Positions 23,463 to 35,613 of a DNA stretch of 64,000 bases are shown here, in pieces. How positions within the stretch are numbered: position 1 is the first letter of the stretch; every line of letters begins with the position of its first letter. A model generated the notes under the pieces. It saw nothing but the letters and a program-made list of their open reading frames with translations. It ran no database searches and was not told the DNA's origin. The translations under genes were made by a program, and so were the position numbers. This DNA is from Bryoerythrophyllum caledonicum (taxonomy: Eukaryota > Streptophyta > Bryopsida > Pottiales > Pottiaceae): contig OZ020524.1 in NCBI GenBank assembly GCA_963971425.1, forward strand, positions 744,001 to 808,000. Direction: 5' to 3'.

Positions 23463-26400
23463 ATGGATTCTTGTCGTGCGGCGGGTGAGAATCCGTTCTC
23501 TAAGCTGGTGACCGACTTGCCGAAGCCTGGTGGAGGCAGCTACGGGAAGTACTACAGCCTGGTCAAATTGAACGATCCAAGAGTCGGTGAGTTTTGGAGC
23601 AAATGGTGGACTCTGTTGCATTGGTGACCAGTGACGGTGCTTGTTGAACGTTTGCATGCTTTAGGGTTCGAGGCAGTAGCTGAATGAGTTTCTAGCATTC
23701 TGAGATCGCTGGAGTGCGGATGCCGATTCCCTCTGCTCACAATTTATCCGGCTCTGTGTGCATGCGCAGACAAGCTGCCGTACTCTATTAGGTACCTGTT
23801 GGAGTCTGCTATTCGTAACTGCGACAATTTTCAGGTGCTGAAAGAGGATGTTGAGAAGATTGTGGATTGGGAGAAGACCGCCCCCAAGCAAGTGGAAATC
23901 CCCTTCAAGCCTGCGCGAGTGATCCTGCAGGTGAGTTTTTTATTATCACAATTCTGTCATGTTCTAATTTCGTCCTCCGTTACGTTTGGCAGGTTTACCT
24001 GGTTGGAAATGAACTGAAGATTAAAGTTGTCTTATTTCAGGACTTCACTGGAGTACCGGCGGTGGTAGACCTGGCTGCCATGCGTGATGCCATCACGCGA
24101 TTGGGCGGTGATCCGGACAAGATCAATCCCTTGGTGTGTGGTTTGCCCTGAACCTGGATCACTGATTTTTATGTTCTTTCTTAGATTACTGGAAATGTGA
24201 TTTGTTTGCAAACCTGTGGAGGCAAATGTGGGATCCGGACGTTTTGGACAGTGGAGTAAGAGGTCTCATTGAACTGGTGATGGTGCGAACAGGTGCCCGT
24301 GGATTTGGTTATCGATCATTCAGTGCAGGTTGACGTCTCTCGATCCGCGAACGCACTTCAGTCAAACATGGAGTTGGAGTTCAGCCGCAACAAGGAACGG
24401 TTCGCTTTTCTGAAATGGGGAGCGAAAGCCTTCAAGAACATGCTCGTGGTTCCACCAGGCTCGGGCATTGTGCATCAGGTCTGTTTACCAGTTGAATTAT
24501 GTGCCGGTTGGTGATGGCTTGGCAAACTTGGAGAGAGTATGCAGGATTTAACCTAAGGTGATTGTTGATGTGTAGTTGAATAACCGGGTTCTTTGGGTTT
24601 TATAGGTGAACCTGGAATATCTGGCCCGAGTTGTGTTCAACAGCGATGGTATCCTCTACCCGGACACACTTGTGGGAACCGATTCGCACACAACTATGAT
24701 CGATGGGCTTGGTGTCGCTGGGTGGGGAGTAGGAGGAATTGAAGCCGAGGCAGCTATGCTTGGACAGGTGAGGAGGGCGCCTGAAGTTTATGATGCTCTG
24801 GGCATGCAGATTAGGGTTTGGGCAGCATTTGCTTGTGAGAACGTTGTGGTCATTGCAAGATGACCAATGAGATTATATTGCCAACGAGATTGCCGACTTG
24901 GTAGGGTTGAGTGAGACTGATAGCTCGTGTGTGATGCAGCCGATGAGTATGGTTTTGCCTGGCGTTGTGGGATTCAAGCTCAATGGCAAGCTGCGCACTG
25001 GCGTAACAGCCACAGATCTTGTGTTGACCGTGACTCAAATGTTGAGGAAAATGGGTGTTGTTGGGAAGTTCGTTGAGTTCTATGGTAAGTAGTTGTCGTA
25101 CTTGTCCTGGCAACCTTGTTCTTTCGCTCCTTGTGGTGCTGCTGTTGAGTCTCGGTCGGCTTTCTGCTCAGCTGAACGAAGCTGCTGTGGTGCTTGTCCA
25201 GGAAAGGGTATGTCGGAGCTGACCCTGGCTGACAGGGCGACAATCGCAAACATGTCTCCGGAGTACGGTGCTACCATGGGTTTCTTCCCTGTTGATCGCG
25301 TTACACTAGATTACCTGAGGATGACAGGGCGGGATGAGAAGAAGGTGATAAGTCTTCTTTGTTCGAATGAATTTGAGGGATATGATGAGCCTGATTACGC
25401 TCTGTTTGGACAACATTTTGCACGCACAGTGGCTTACTCGGAATTTACATTCTGTAGCTCGAGGTCTTGAGAGGAGCGTCACATCAGTCAGTTTGATGCA
25501 CAGGGTTTTTCATGTCATGGATCGCTTCTACTTTATCGGCACCTACTTGCAATCAGAATGTACTGATTTCATGTGCCTGATCAGGTTGAAGAGATCGAGG
25601 CCTACCTGCGAGCGAACAATTTGTTCGTAGACCATGAGCAGGTGAGATATTTTTAGGTTGCTGGTTTCACTCAACGCGTTGAGTTGTATTCTCTGAAACA
25701 TTGCTAGTCTTGGCTTAGAGCTACCTGAAAGCTTGCTCTTTGATTGGTGGAGCTGTATTTGCAGTCTGCTGCCTTTTATACTTTAGGTGAAGCTTCATTT
25801 TTCTAGATAATTTTTAGATGCTGACAACGCGGTTGGTTGTTTGATCTTATTGCAGCCTCAGGCTGATAACTCGTACTCTGCCTATTTGGAGTTGGATCTG
25901 GACACTGTGGAGCCATGTATCTCTGGGCCAAAGAGGTGCGCGGGATTAATCATTGTTGAAAGATTTTGAGCAATGATAAATGACAGAGGGTCGCTTATCC
26001 TGTGGTGGTCTGTACGACATGTCCTGATCGTTGTCCATTCTGGATTAGTACTTGGTCGGTAGTTAGACATGGTTTGATGATCAATGTGACGAGCTCGTCA
26101 GTTACTTTTTTTGGATTGCAGGCCACATGATCGCGTGATGCTCAGAGACATGAAGCAGGATTGGCAAGGTTGTTTGGACAACAAGGTCGGATTCAAGGTA
26201 AGTAACCAGGGCCCTGAGTACTGCGGTGAAGTGGTTCACTGTTCAGGCTTAGAACCTGATCATTTTCTGAAGAAGCACTTGAATATTGACCCCCCTTCTG
26301 TTCTGTTGGTTGTTCAGGGATTCGCCATCCCGAAGGAACAACAAGACAAGGTTGCTAAATTCACATTTGAAGGAAAGCCCGCAGAGATGAGGCACGGCGA

Positions 26401-29284
26401 TGTGGTCATTGCTGCTATCACGAGTTGTACCAATACGTCGAATCCAAGTGTGATGCTTGGTGCAGGTCTTGTGGCAAAGAAGGCAACAGACCTTGGATTG
26501 CAGGTGAGCACTGCCGACATCGTAAGATTTGTGTAGACATTTAGCGGCAACCTTCATTTTCTTGCGTGGATGTTTTTAGAACGGAGACGGTGTGCATCTG
26601 CCGTATCAGCTGAGGTTAACATATTGCTCTTGTTTCTAGGATGCATCTGTATCGTTTTGTCGGATTGGGTTTTATTCTTCCCGGGTTCATCTAGGTCGAC
26701 AATTTTTGTGGACGACGTGGGTGCCTTATCGTGGGTAGTTCAGTGTACGATAGATTGATTTTCCTGGCGATAGTTGTGAATCTTGATAGTTTTCCTAAAT
26801 TGTTGAATTATGCTTCGACAGGTCAAGCCATGGATTAAGACTAGTCTTGCACCGGGTTCGGGGGTCGTCACCAAGTACCTCGAGAAAAGGTGAGCAGCAG
26901 TAGGTTTTGTTTGATGAAAATGAATGCGAGATAATCATGTAAAATGTACTATCGTTTGTTTTGATTGAGTACTTTGGTCTTGGAAGAATTAGCGGTGATT
27001 GGTATGAATTTGATGGATTTAAGTGGTGGCCCTTTGGCCTTCTGGCGTATCAAATGTGGTGAGATTCTGGGTAGTTGCTCACAGACCTTTGTAGTCAGAT
27101 GTTGCTATGCGTCAGCCTTGTGACTCATTTTTCTGTTCTCTTGACGCTACAGTGGCTTGGACAAATATCTGGACAAGCAAGGGTTTAGTCTCGTTGGGTA
27201 CGGATGCACAACCTGCATTGGCAACTCTGGTGATCTTCACGAAGACGTTGCCGAAGCTATTGCAGTGAATGGTATGGTTTCTTTGTGCGGTAGTATTTAA
27301 CGGAGTGACTCTAATGCGAGAGCGACCCTCGAGAGGTTATGGCGTTTCTTAGGATTGGTGGCTCGGTTGTTATTCGCATTATTTGGCGTCCTCCATTGTT
27401 ATCTGATTAGTAGTGGAGCAGGAGAATGAGATGGGGATTGGCGGAAATGTTTTCTGCAGGGATAGGGAGAGTGAAAACTGCATAGCATGAACTCGGTACT
27501 GAAATGCTGTTGCGTTGTGTGGTGATGTATAGATATGGTCGCATCTGCTGTGTTGTCCGGAAACCGCAACTTTGAGGGACGTGTGCATCCGTTGACTCGT
27601 GCCAACTACCTTGCATCGCCTCCTTTGGTGGTGGCTTATGCTTTTGCTGGAACGGTATGAACCTGGAATCTTTGGTGTTGATGCTTTGAATAGGGCTCTG
27701 CTGAAGTTTACAGGTCATGTTGCTCAGTTTGGAAATTGTGGAAAGAACAGTTGTGATGCGTTGAGTCGGTTGTTTAGGGCATGTTGGTGGAGCTGTTTTG
27801 AAATTTTGGAGTTGTGATTCAGGTGGACATTGACTTTGAGAAAGAAGCTATCGGAGTGGGCAAGAACGGGAAGAACGTGTTTTTGAGGGATATCTGGCCT
27901 TCTAGCGAAGAGGTCGCTGAGGTAAGTCCTCGGAGGATCGTTTCGTTAGCTAAATGGCTAGTGTGCAAAGGGAGTGTAGTGTAGAAGCGTCGTAAACTCG
28001 CAAATTGGTCTGGTTGAGCCGTTATGGTTCCTGGTTCAATTTCGTGGATGTCTGGTTGAGACTTTAGATCTTCGGTGGCCAGTTTTCTGGGTACGTCATG
28101 AACTGAAGTGGAGTTGATTGTGCAGGTCGTGGCAAGTTCTGTTCTGCCGGAGATGTTCCAGGAAACATACAAGGCGATCACGGAAGGCAACAGCATGTGG
28201 AACAGCCTCGGGGCTCCGGCAGGAGCTCAGTATGAATGGGATCCGAAGTCGACCTACGTACATGATCCTCCATTCTTCAAGTCCATGACGAAGGATCCTC
28301 CCGGAGTGCGCAGCGTGAAGGACGTGTACTGCATTCTGAATTTTGGGGACAGTATTACCACGGACCACATCTCGCCTGCGGGTAATATCAGCAAGGACAG
28401 TCCTGCGGCGAAGTACTTGATGGAGCGCGGAGTGGATCGCAAGGACTTCAACTCGTACGGAAGCAGGCGTGGCAACGACGAGGTCATGGCGAGAGGCACA
28501 TTTGCGAACATCCGAATCGTCAACAAATTCTCGAAGGGTGAAGTTGGTCCTAAGACTTTGCACGTCCCCACACAGGAGAAGATGTTCATTTACGATGCCG
28601 CCATGGTGAGTGGGGCTTGTTTGGTATCCATTCTTGCACCAGTGTGACATTGGTACTGCAATTGAAGGAATACGATGACCGAACGTGCCCTTGTTGGTGG
28701 GTGATGCAGAAATATAAGGAAGAGGGTCACGACACGATTATCCTAGCAGGAGCGGAGTATGGCAGCGGCAGTTCTCGTGACTGGGCTGCCAAGGGCCCCT
28801 ACTTACAGGTTAGTCACTTGGTCATGCGAATGTGACGAGCATTAAATGCACCGTTTTTTTTCTGCAGTCGACTGTGAAGAGTAGTTGGCGATGTCGTTTG
28901 TGACATATTCTGAGATGTAGTTTCGTGTTTTTGGTTGGTAAAACTGATGATGCGCTTGGTTGATGTTGGTGGCAGGGCGTGAAAGCCGTGATTGCCAAGA
29001 GTTTCGAGCGTATTCATCGCAGCAACCTGGTGGGTATGGGTCTGATCCCCATGTGCTTCAAGGAGGGCGAGGACGCCGAGACCCTGGGGCTGACCGGGTT
29101 CGAGAGGTACACCATCGACATGCCAGCGCTGGAGGACATCAAGCCGGGGATGGACATCACCGTGAAGACCGACGGCGACAAGGAGTTCACTTGCGTGCTT
29201 CGGTTCGACACCCAGGTCGAGTTGACGTACTTCTCGCACGGCGGCATATTGCAATACGTGCTGCGCCAGCTGCTCAACAAGTAA
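23463..29284 (+). CDS. ACO: Aconitate hydratase (aconitase), 18 exons, left copy
   Basis: Exons: 23463-23586, 23770-23930, 24041-24133, 24293-24478, 24606-24767, 24940-25084, 25202-25344, 25585-25641, 25856-25935, 26122-26197, 26318-26503, 26822-26889, 27153-27271, 27533-27654, 27823-27921, 28126-28605, 28710-28808, 28976-29284. All introns are gt..ag. The spliced frame is 2709 bp, 902 residues, the usual size of the cytosolic aconitase/IRP1 group. The 4Fe-4S ligands are in [16 protein letters not shown] (exon 11) and [12 protein letters not shown] (exon 13). Other signatures are [26 protein letters not shown] and [14 protein letters not shown]. The protein interconverts citrate and isocitrate. 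The start lies just before the conserved ENPF, leaving no mitochondrial presequence, so a cytosolic form is likely. One change against the right copy and family is Val for Ala in KDVYC (T at 28,325). Confidence 0.97.
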
Positions 29285-30114
29285 GTAGTTGTTGGACGAG
29301 ATTCATCCAGCTTGGATGTTGGACTAATATGTTGAGGAAAATCGTCACATGGTTGCATGCATGCAAGAATCTGTTACTGTAGAATCAAGCAGTTATGATA
29401 CCATGAGTAGATAGCTGGTACGATAGCACACCATGCAGTGACCACTAAAGCACGTTCCCTGTGCAAGCTTTGTATCTCTGATCCGTGGTTATGTGAATGA
29501 AGCTACACCTTTGTGACAATATCCGTGTCTGTGAGCATTATGAGAATTCTGTGATTCCAATAGTAGTAGGTTCTCTCATTTTAGATCGGGTACTTTAAGC
29601 CAGTTACTTCGTTTGGTGGGTAGTGTAGGTGTAAGTATGGGGTAGGGAACAACCTTTTGACACAAAATCAGGGGAGAGCACGTTGTTTATGTGGCGACCG
29701 AAGCCCTGAATATTCACATAAATCAATATTGCGGCGCAAATCGTTTTTTGGGATCGAGCGTCTTCATCCTCATGTTCGTTTTATTGTGGTGTTCGTAGAG
29801 AAGGATGGGTATTTGTTTGCTAACACAAGAATGCGAATTATGCTCGTTGTTTCAATATTATATACGTGTAATTCATCATTCTGAACCCCACTACACCGCT
29901 TTTGACTTCAGACGAAGCATCAAAGCTCGGCGATGCATAATCTTAGGAGAAACCGTCGACATATAATTGAAGAGAAATCAATTGACCGAAAATAACTAAT
30001 CTTATCTTGACTGCAAAATATGTCTGAAGATCTCGAAGCAGCAGCATGAATTGCATGATGATGCAGCGTGCTGAAATGGCATCACTCCTAAAAAATAACG
30101 TAGTACTGAAAACT
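29285..30114. other. Aconitase 3' flank, then unique spacer sequence
   Basis: The stretch to 29,555 is identical in reverse complement to 44,972-45,242 and should hold the 3' UTR. From 29,556 to about 30,114 there is no match elsewhere in the window and no credible gene; a 75-codon frame at 29,657-29,884 has no recognisable feature. Confidence 0.6.
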
Positions 30115-30411
30115 GGTCTGGGATATGATCGTGATGACGTAAATATTGTGAAAATTTTGATTAAAGCCTCCTGTTCAATTCCGCCTTGTATGCTCCAGAG
30201 GAACTAACGTGTATCTTATTCTCGAATGCTAACCATCTGAATGCATCTGCACAAACCACACAACAAAAGCAATCAGGAACACAAAACGTAGAAGATATGG
30301 ATGTAGCTGATATGTTCATATTGGGTGGTGGAAGCATTACCGCAAGCATTTAGCTGATATCGTCTTGTATATCTACCTATATAACAGGCGTTAGTCAGTC
30401 TGTCCGCGGCT

Positions 30412-30450
30412 CCCTAACCCTAAACCCTTAACCCTTAACCCTAAACCTAA
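30412..30450 (+). repeat. Short telomere-like repeat tract
   Basis: About six imperfect units of CCCTAAA/CCCTTAA occur in a row, the C-rich strand of the plant telomere repeat. They lie just inside the 5' end of the Helitron-like insert. The tract is too short and too irregular to be a telomere. Confidence 0.8.
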
Positions 30451-30548
30451 GATTTCGCCGTAACATGCGCACTGTTGTTGATGAACGCCGTGTAGATTTG
30501 GACAACCGTACATTTCCAGAGTGGCTCCTGGCGCTGTGAGAGGACACG

Positions 30549-30737
30549 TTGGAGAAGGTGAAGGATTACATGATCAGGTGTCCACGGGCGATGATTGTCC
30601 GCAATCACACCTTGAACGGCTTAATCAATGTTGTCTATGGAGGAATTGCTGATGTCGAAGCAAATGCGCGTGAGTACTTCAGCGGTCGTGCCATCCTTGA
30701 CGCACGGAATGACGACGTTTCACGGATCAACACATAA
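30549..30737 (+). pseudogene. Helitron/Pif1-type helicase fragment
   Basis: A 62-codon frame contains LNGLINVVYGG and YFSGRAILDARNDDVSRIN. The pattern RAIL..rNDDV..iN is characteristic of the helicase domain of Helitron transposases and their Pif1 relatives, where it precedes the C-terminal motifs. The Walker boxes and the Rep domain are absent. It is a captured or deletion-derived remnant. Confidence 0.65.
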
Positions 30738-31448
30738 CGTTCCGAGGGATGCAAATTGCAATCTAAAATATAATATGTCAAACAATTTTATTCTGAGGAG
30801 CACTATTTAAAAACCTTCATGGTCGGAACGATAGGTACCGAGGCTTCTCTGCAATAGAATTGGAGGCCAGTGATGACAGTTTCATCCCAATTTCTTCTGC
30901 GAGGTTTTTCAATGCGGACATGTCCCATGAGGCCTGGCCACCAGATCAACTCTTAGCAATCTTAACAAAACATCACGCATTGTAACAATAGACGTGATTC
31001 AAGCACAGGACAAACGGAGAAAGGTGTTATAGTAGCATTATTAGTAATTACCTACATGGACAACTTGGAAATATCTCGCCTGCTGTCAAGTCAATTGCTG
31101 AACCGCCACTGAATCTTTGTGTCTGCGATCAAAGTACACAGCGCTCGATATAGCTGAGGAGTTCTACAAATGTGCAAGAATTAGTGAAAGTTTTTACGAA
31201 TCAAAACCGGCATAACCTCGGACAAAAGTTTGACAAAATTTCTGTAGCCGGCCCGAATTCTTTTCCCCGTCCTTGTCCTGGTCGCTGAAGTATTGAGGAG
31301 AAGAGATTGTATTGGCATTTGCAAACTTTTTCCGTGCCTCGTAGCTGTCTTCATGCTGTCAGGAAAGAGAAAAAATAACATAAGAATAAGTTCATATGAA
31401 GCTGCTTGTAAACATATCCGATGTCAAAGAGAGAATGTCATTGTCTAG

Positions 31449-31913
31449 CTATTCATCGATGTAGTTGGCACCCACATCGGTACTTGGATTGTCAGAGTCT
31501 TTGGAGTTATATGATTCACGGGCTTGGAGGTCCTCTAAATCCAAGTTCTCCGCGTACCACCTCTTCTCATCCGTCAACTTTTCATTTACGAGCAACTTTG
31601 AATTGGTATAGACAAATACCAAGTCATTTTCCCTTCCACCTAGTAACCTGTATTGTCTCTTGATATACACAAAAGAATAGCTACTCCAATTGTGTTTGCA
31701 AGAAGAAGATGATAGCGTTTGTGCTAGTATTTTCTTGGCAATTGGCGCAAAGAGCTTTCCACAAGCACCTTCAAAATCCCACCAAGCTTGTGGAAAATAC
31801 TTTTGGAGTTCGGGATGTAACATGTCATGAAATAGCACAGTCCTGTGCCCAAAAGCTAAAAACTTGTTAACCACGTAAGGATAATCCTTAAGTGTACAAA
31901 GATTTCTTAGCAC
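31449..31913 (-). pseudogene. hAT-family transposase, C-terminal fragment (copy B)
   Basis: A continuous 154-codon minus-strand frame: LRNLCTLKDYPYVVNKFLAF, a WWDFEGACGKLFAPIAKKIL segment, SSSCKHNWSSYSFVYIKRQY, RENDLVFVYTNSKLL and RWYAENLDLEDL. This is the best-preserved copy of the hAT dimerisation domain in the window. Upstream parts of the transposase (BED finger, DUF659, catalytic core) are not present as readable frames. Confidence 0.8.
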
Positions 31914-32162
31914 TCGTTTAAATACGGTGATGGCATTTTGATCTCGGCAACTTCTTTGTCATGGAGCAAATAAGTATTTAGGAGTTGTCGTTGTCCACTA
32001 GTTCGTAATTCCCAAAGTTAACTGAAATTAATCTTAAGCGAATCCACTTAACCAAATCGTTTCTAGGGATTTTTATCGTGTGTCAAACTTTCTAAATCTA
32101 AGGACAATTCATACTTAATACCTTAGCACATCCAGGATGATGGTTTCCTCCGTACCTTAGTG

Positions 32163-32167
32163 GCCGG
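32163..32167. repeat. Target-site duplication GCCGG of the 3.85 kb element
   Basis: GCCGG here recurs at 36,017-36,021 directly after the element. The empty site in copy C reads ACCGG in the same position. Confidence 0.75.
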
Positions 32168-32576
32168 TGTGGGAAGCCGTTCCCACTTACTTCCGGAACT
32201 TAATACCAAATCCGGAAGAAAATAAAGAAATATTAAAATAATTAGCTAATTAGTCGGCCATAAGAGCATAAATAGTTCATAGAACGGAATAAGATTTTAG
32301 TGCTGCACCGGAATTCCTAATGGAGGTAGTTACAGCACCCTTCCCGGAAGTTGCGAAACCGGAGTACGGTTACAGCCGGATCCGGAAATGCCATCATGAC
32401 GCGTAACGGTTTTCCGTACAAGGGCGTCAGATATAAAACGCGACTGGCAGCCCTGCGCGCCAATCTTTTAGGGTTTCCAGCAGTCTCCTTCTCCTTCCGC
32501 TCCGCGCATTCTCTTAGGGTTTCGCATCCGGCCTTTGTGAAAGACGGTAGCACAAAATTAGGGTAGCACGAGAGAC

Positions 32577-33569
32577 TTGGTGAGGTCAGTGCGTGCAGGA
32601 TTTCTGGACACCATTGCAAGGCGCAAGTTCACGGAGAGGTGGGCACGGATGGCAGGCAAGAAGGGCAAGGCTCCGGCTACCGAAACCCTGCTACTACAGA
32701 AGGTGACTCCGGAGATTTCGAAGCCGGTCAAGACCTGCCGGGTTTTAGAGAGCTTCCTCGAGATCATGGGTTGTGAAGGTCTTTTAGCGACACCATGGGC
32801 CTTCCAGAGCGAAACAATGATGACGGAGCTCCTGGGAGAGCCGTCAAGCCAGTACGCGCAGAAGGTCAGGGCGCATCCGGAGGTCTGGACCACGACACTC
32901 TGGAGAGACACCTACGAGTTCTGGGCACGGACGATCAAGGTGGCGGAACGTGACGACGCCATCCTGAAGGGCGAGTTCCGTGCGAAGGCTAACCCTAAAG
33001 ATGGTTACGTCCTCAGCGACCTCACCGATCCGAATGCCAGGTTAGTAATGGCATTCTTCAACCCCATTTTCCATCCCGAGAAGCCTAAACGGATAGTGGC
33101 CAAGCTAGCTACACTGATCCTGGGCTCAATGAAAGTAAAGTTGTCCGTCGACTGGGCGGCCATCATGGACGAGCAGATCGATAGAATGGTGAAGAACCTG
33201 CTGAAAGCCCGGAAAACCCCATCCCCTCTTTCCACCTACCTGGCTCATATGTACGCAAAGCAGAAGATGTTGAGTCAGGACAAGCAAGCCGAGTACGATA
33301 GCCTGCTCACCATTCAGTCATACGGAGGGATGGAAACAGATGAGGAACCGGGAGAATCGACAGACTCTGACACGGAGAAGTCATCATCCCCCCTCATACT
33401 TCGAAGACCAAACCGGAAGCGGAGTCGTTCAGTGCAGAGGACTCCGGAAACCCCCGGAGCATGCCGGCCCATGTCAACAATTCCGGCTCAGAGCCCAACC
33501 GCAGCACCACCAACCGCACCGAAAACGGCACCGGAAGACGACCGATTCACGACCGGATCCGAGCCATGA
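32577..33569 (+). CDS. Gag-like protein of the 3.85 kb element, ORF1
   Basis: The frame is open for 330 codons with balanced codon use. The first clear ATG context is MAGKKGKAP at about 32,650; the upstream codons may be 5' leader. The central part (residues about 50-230) is helical, with FWARTIKVAERDD, RLVMAFFNPIFHP and a KLATLILGSMKVKLSVDW segment. This resembles the N-terminal domain of plant retroelement proteins annotated only as putative plant transposon protein. The C-terminal 90 residues are Ser/Pro/Arg-rich and disordered. Being intact, it may still be expressed. The function is inferred from context. Confidence 0.55.
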   Translation: MVRSVRAGFLDTIARRKFTERWARMAGKKGKAPATETLLLQKVTPEISKPVKTCRVLESFLEIMGCEGLLATPWAFQSETMMTELLGEPSSQYAQKVRAHPEVWTTTLWRDTYEFWARTIKVAERDDAILKGEFRAKANPKDGYVLSDLTDPNARLVMAFFNPIFHPEKPKRIVAKLATLILGSMKVKLSVDWAAIMDEQIDRMVKNLLKARKTPSPLSTYLAHMYAKQKMLSQDKQAEYDSLLTIQSYGGMETDEEPGESTDSDTEKSSSPLILRRPNRKRSRSVQRTPETPGACRPMSTIPAQSPTAAPPTAPKTAPEDDRFTTGSEP

Positions 33570-33605
33570 CCCACATTTGTTCCAGCCATCACTGGCGACA
33601 TACCG

Positions 33606-34753
33606 ATGGACATTCACGAGCTCTGCAGGCACATTGTCTGGCGGACCAGAATTCAGGAAGGAGAAATCCGGGAGAGGCACGCCATGATCATGGCCATCCT
33701 GGAGGCAGTAGGACTGGAGGACACCACTCACCTCATCGCCCAGCTCAGAGAGATGAAGGAGAAGCACGGTTCCGTCACAAGAGTGGAGCAGGAGAATGCC
33801 ACTATAACCAAGATCAACACCGGGCTCTGGGGTCAGGTCTGGCAGGCGGAAGCTGCACGGGATGCAGCAGAGCATGCCCGAGTGGTGGCAGAATCGAAGG
33901 TCCGGGCAGCCTCTCAGACATTGACCGATATCCGCACGGAGTTGGACTTCCCGGTGGATACGGTCAACCGGGCGTTGCTCTACACGGAGAGCTTGGAGAA
34001 GAACGAGAAGCTCAACAGGGGGCAGATCATCCGGTTTCTGGTGGATCACAGCCGGAAAATGGAGAGCACCTGGACCAAGATGCAGAAGCTAGCGAGGGAT
34101 CTCGTGGCGGCAACCTCAACAGTACCAGAACCTCCACCTCCGTTTCCGGCACCTCCTGCCCCAGACGCGGCTGGACCGTCCGGAACCACTGCCGGACCGT
34201 CCGGATCACCATCCGGACCGACAGCTATTTCCCCGCCTCAACCCCCGGCCGGCTCTTCACCCAGACCTGCAGCCGGAACGCCGAAGTCACTCACCGGAGA
34301 GTTCAATGACCTCGTAGGAACGCCGGATTTCAGCTCTCCTATGAGTTGGAATGGGGTAGCCTTTCCAAGCACAAAGAGTATGCAGAAGTGGGAACAGGTG
34401 CCAGGGAATCAGGCAGTACCCCCGTTGCCCTTCCAAATTCCCTCGGAGTCTCCATTTCGGGGCCATCTGTGACGGATCCTTTACCCGGAAGTTCGGCAGC
34501 GACACCCATGGTGGTCAACCCCAATGGTAGCTTCCGGGACCTTTCGGACGACGAAGGCCGAGCAGACGTACCATCCGGCCGGATTGTAACAACAGAGGAT
34601 CCGGATGCACCATCCGGACCAGGGATGCCGACACAGACCTCCTTACCGGAGCCACCAGCATCCATTCCGGCACAATCCGAGGTCGGCACCGCACCAGCAG
34701 AGGTTACCCCTTCACGCCGTACTAGTAGGACGCGGAACCAGGTTACTCCGTAG
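33606..34753 (+). pseudogene. Coiled-coil / Pro-rich protein of the 3.85 kb element, ORF2 (frameshifted)
   Basis: From 33,606 a frame encodes a long helical, coiled-coil-prone segment (LIAQLREMKEKHGSVTRVEQ and onward to about residue 160), then a Pro/Ala/Gly/Ser-rich tail. It stops at 34,472, but an overlapping frame (34,346-34,753) continues with the same composition and ends RTSRTRNQVTP. A single frameshift near 34,350-34,470 would account for this. No enzymatic motif is visible. It starts 36 bp after ORF1, so the two may come from one polyprotein. Confidence 0.45.
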
Positions 34754-35613
34754 ATTAGAATCTTTAGGGCTAAAGTATGATAGCGATTAACGATGGGGCT
34801 CAAGTTTGCACCCAGCTATCACACGGTAGACTAAAGAAAACCCTACTTTAAGTCTTGAGTTAGATCCGTGAAAACCAGATCTCAGATCCGAAATTTTTGG
34901 ATCTGAGTTTGAATTCCGGATTTTTAGGGATAAGATCCCTTTCACTTTTAGGATAGGATTTTCCGGATTTTTAGCTTCTTAGATCAGGTTTTTAGATCAG
35001 TTGTAGTGGTTTCTTAATACCTGAGTCTTAGCCGGCTCAGGGTCTTTGTTCTTTCTTTTTCCCGAATGATATTTTCTATTAGTATATTTTCTCTTCTTGA
35101 AATTATGTTGATGGTTATTGTTTCGTGAATGAAGAATAGGGCCCATTGTGGTTGATGATTAGTGGAATAGTTGTTGAAACTGAAGTGGTTCACGGATAAG
35201 CATCTAGTCTAACCGGTTGGGACTTGCTGTGGGAGAGCGCCCGGAATAGCTAATGGAGAGGTTAGATAGAGTCTGACGATCCTCGGTGACCGGAAGGAGC
35301 CTGGAGGGGGAGGGATGGTACTTTAGGTTGTGGGCCTAGTAGCTCCTAGGACACGGAGAATCCGTGTGAACCCGGATTCTGGTTGCGACCGGAATTTCCC
35401 CTTATGATAGATGGAAAAGCCTGTGGTGTATGTCTAGAAGGAAGTCCAAATGCAGATCTGCCCTTCATACCTCACTGAACCACTGACTATCAACCGGAAT
35501 GTTGTTGTAGTCCGGGTGAGCCTCTGAGTGACCGTATCCGGAAGGCCTTCCGGATAATGTGAGAGAGTGAATCCGGAAACAACAAACCAACGACCATTTA
35601 ACAATATAGGGAG

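Larger units (their letters stand above)
13286..29555. repeat. Left arm of giant inverted repeat
   Basis: This segment is homologous, in reverse complement, to 44,972-58,498. The inner part (23,282-29,555) is virtually identical to 44,972-51,245 with no indels; coordinates of matching bases sum to 74,527. The outer part (13,286-23,281) matches the rest of the right arm with many substitutions and indels, roughly 90-95% where I compared by eye. The left arm alone carries the Copia element (16,078-21,416). Homology stops abruptly at 29,555, after CTGTGAT, and near 13,286 at the LINE edge. Confidence 0.93.
30372..30847 (+). mobile_element. Small Helitron-like insertion
   Basis: Relative to copies A and C, 476 bp are inserted between A and T of the target TATATCT. 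The insert starts TCTACCTATATAACAGGCG, a typical plant Helitron 5' end (TC after an A). It contains a fragment of a Helitron/Pif1-type helicase frame. The 3' end reads GAGGCTTC rather than the expected CTRR, so the terminus is atypical or the boundary is shifted by the repeated TCT. Confidence 0.6.

Noticed and set aside
28096..28650. Long minus-strand ORF antisense to aconitase exon 16, and its mirror at 45,877-46,431
   Set aside because: Shadow of the real coding strand. Composition and lack of motifs show it is not a gene; it repeats in both arms because the arms are identical.
29657..29884. 75-codon ORF downstream of the left aconitase
   Set aside because: No motif, no counterpart elsewhere in the window and no coding-like codon pattern.
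30412..30450. Possible telomere or chromosome end
   Set aside because: About six imperfect units only, with unrelated sequence and a helicase fragment on the far side; interstitial.
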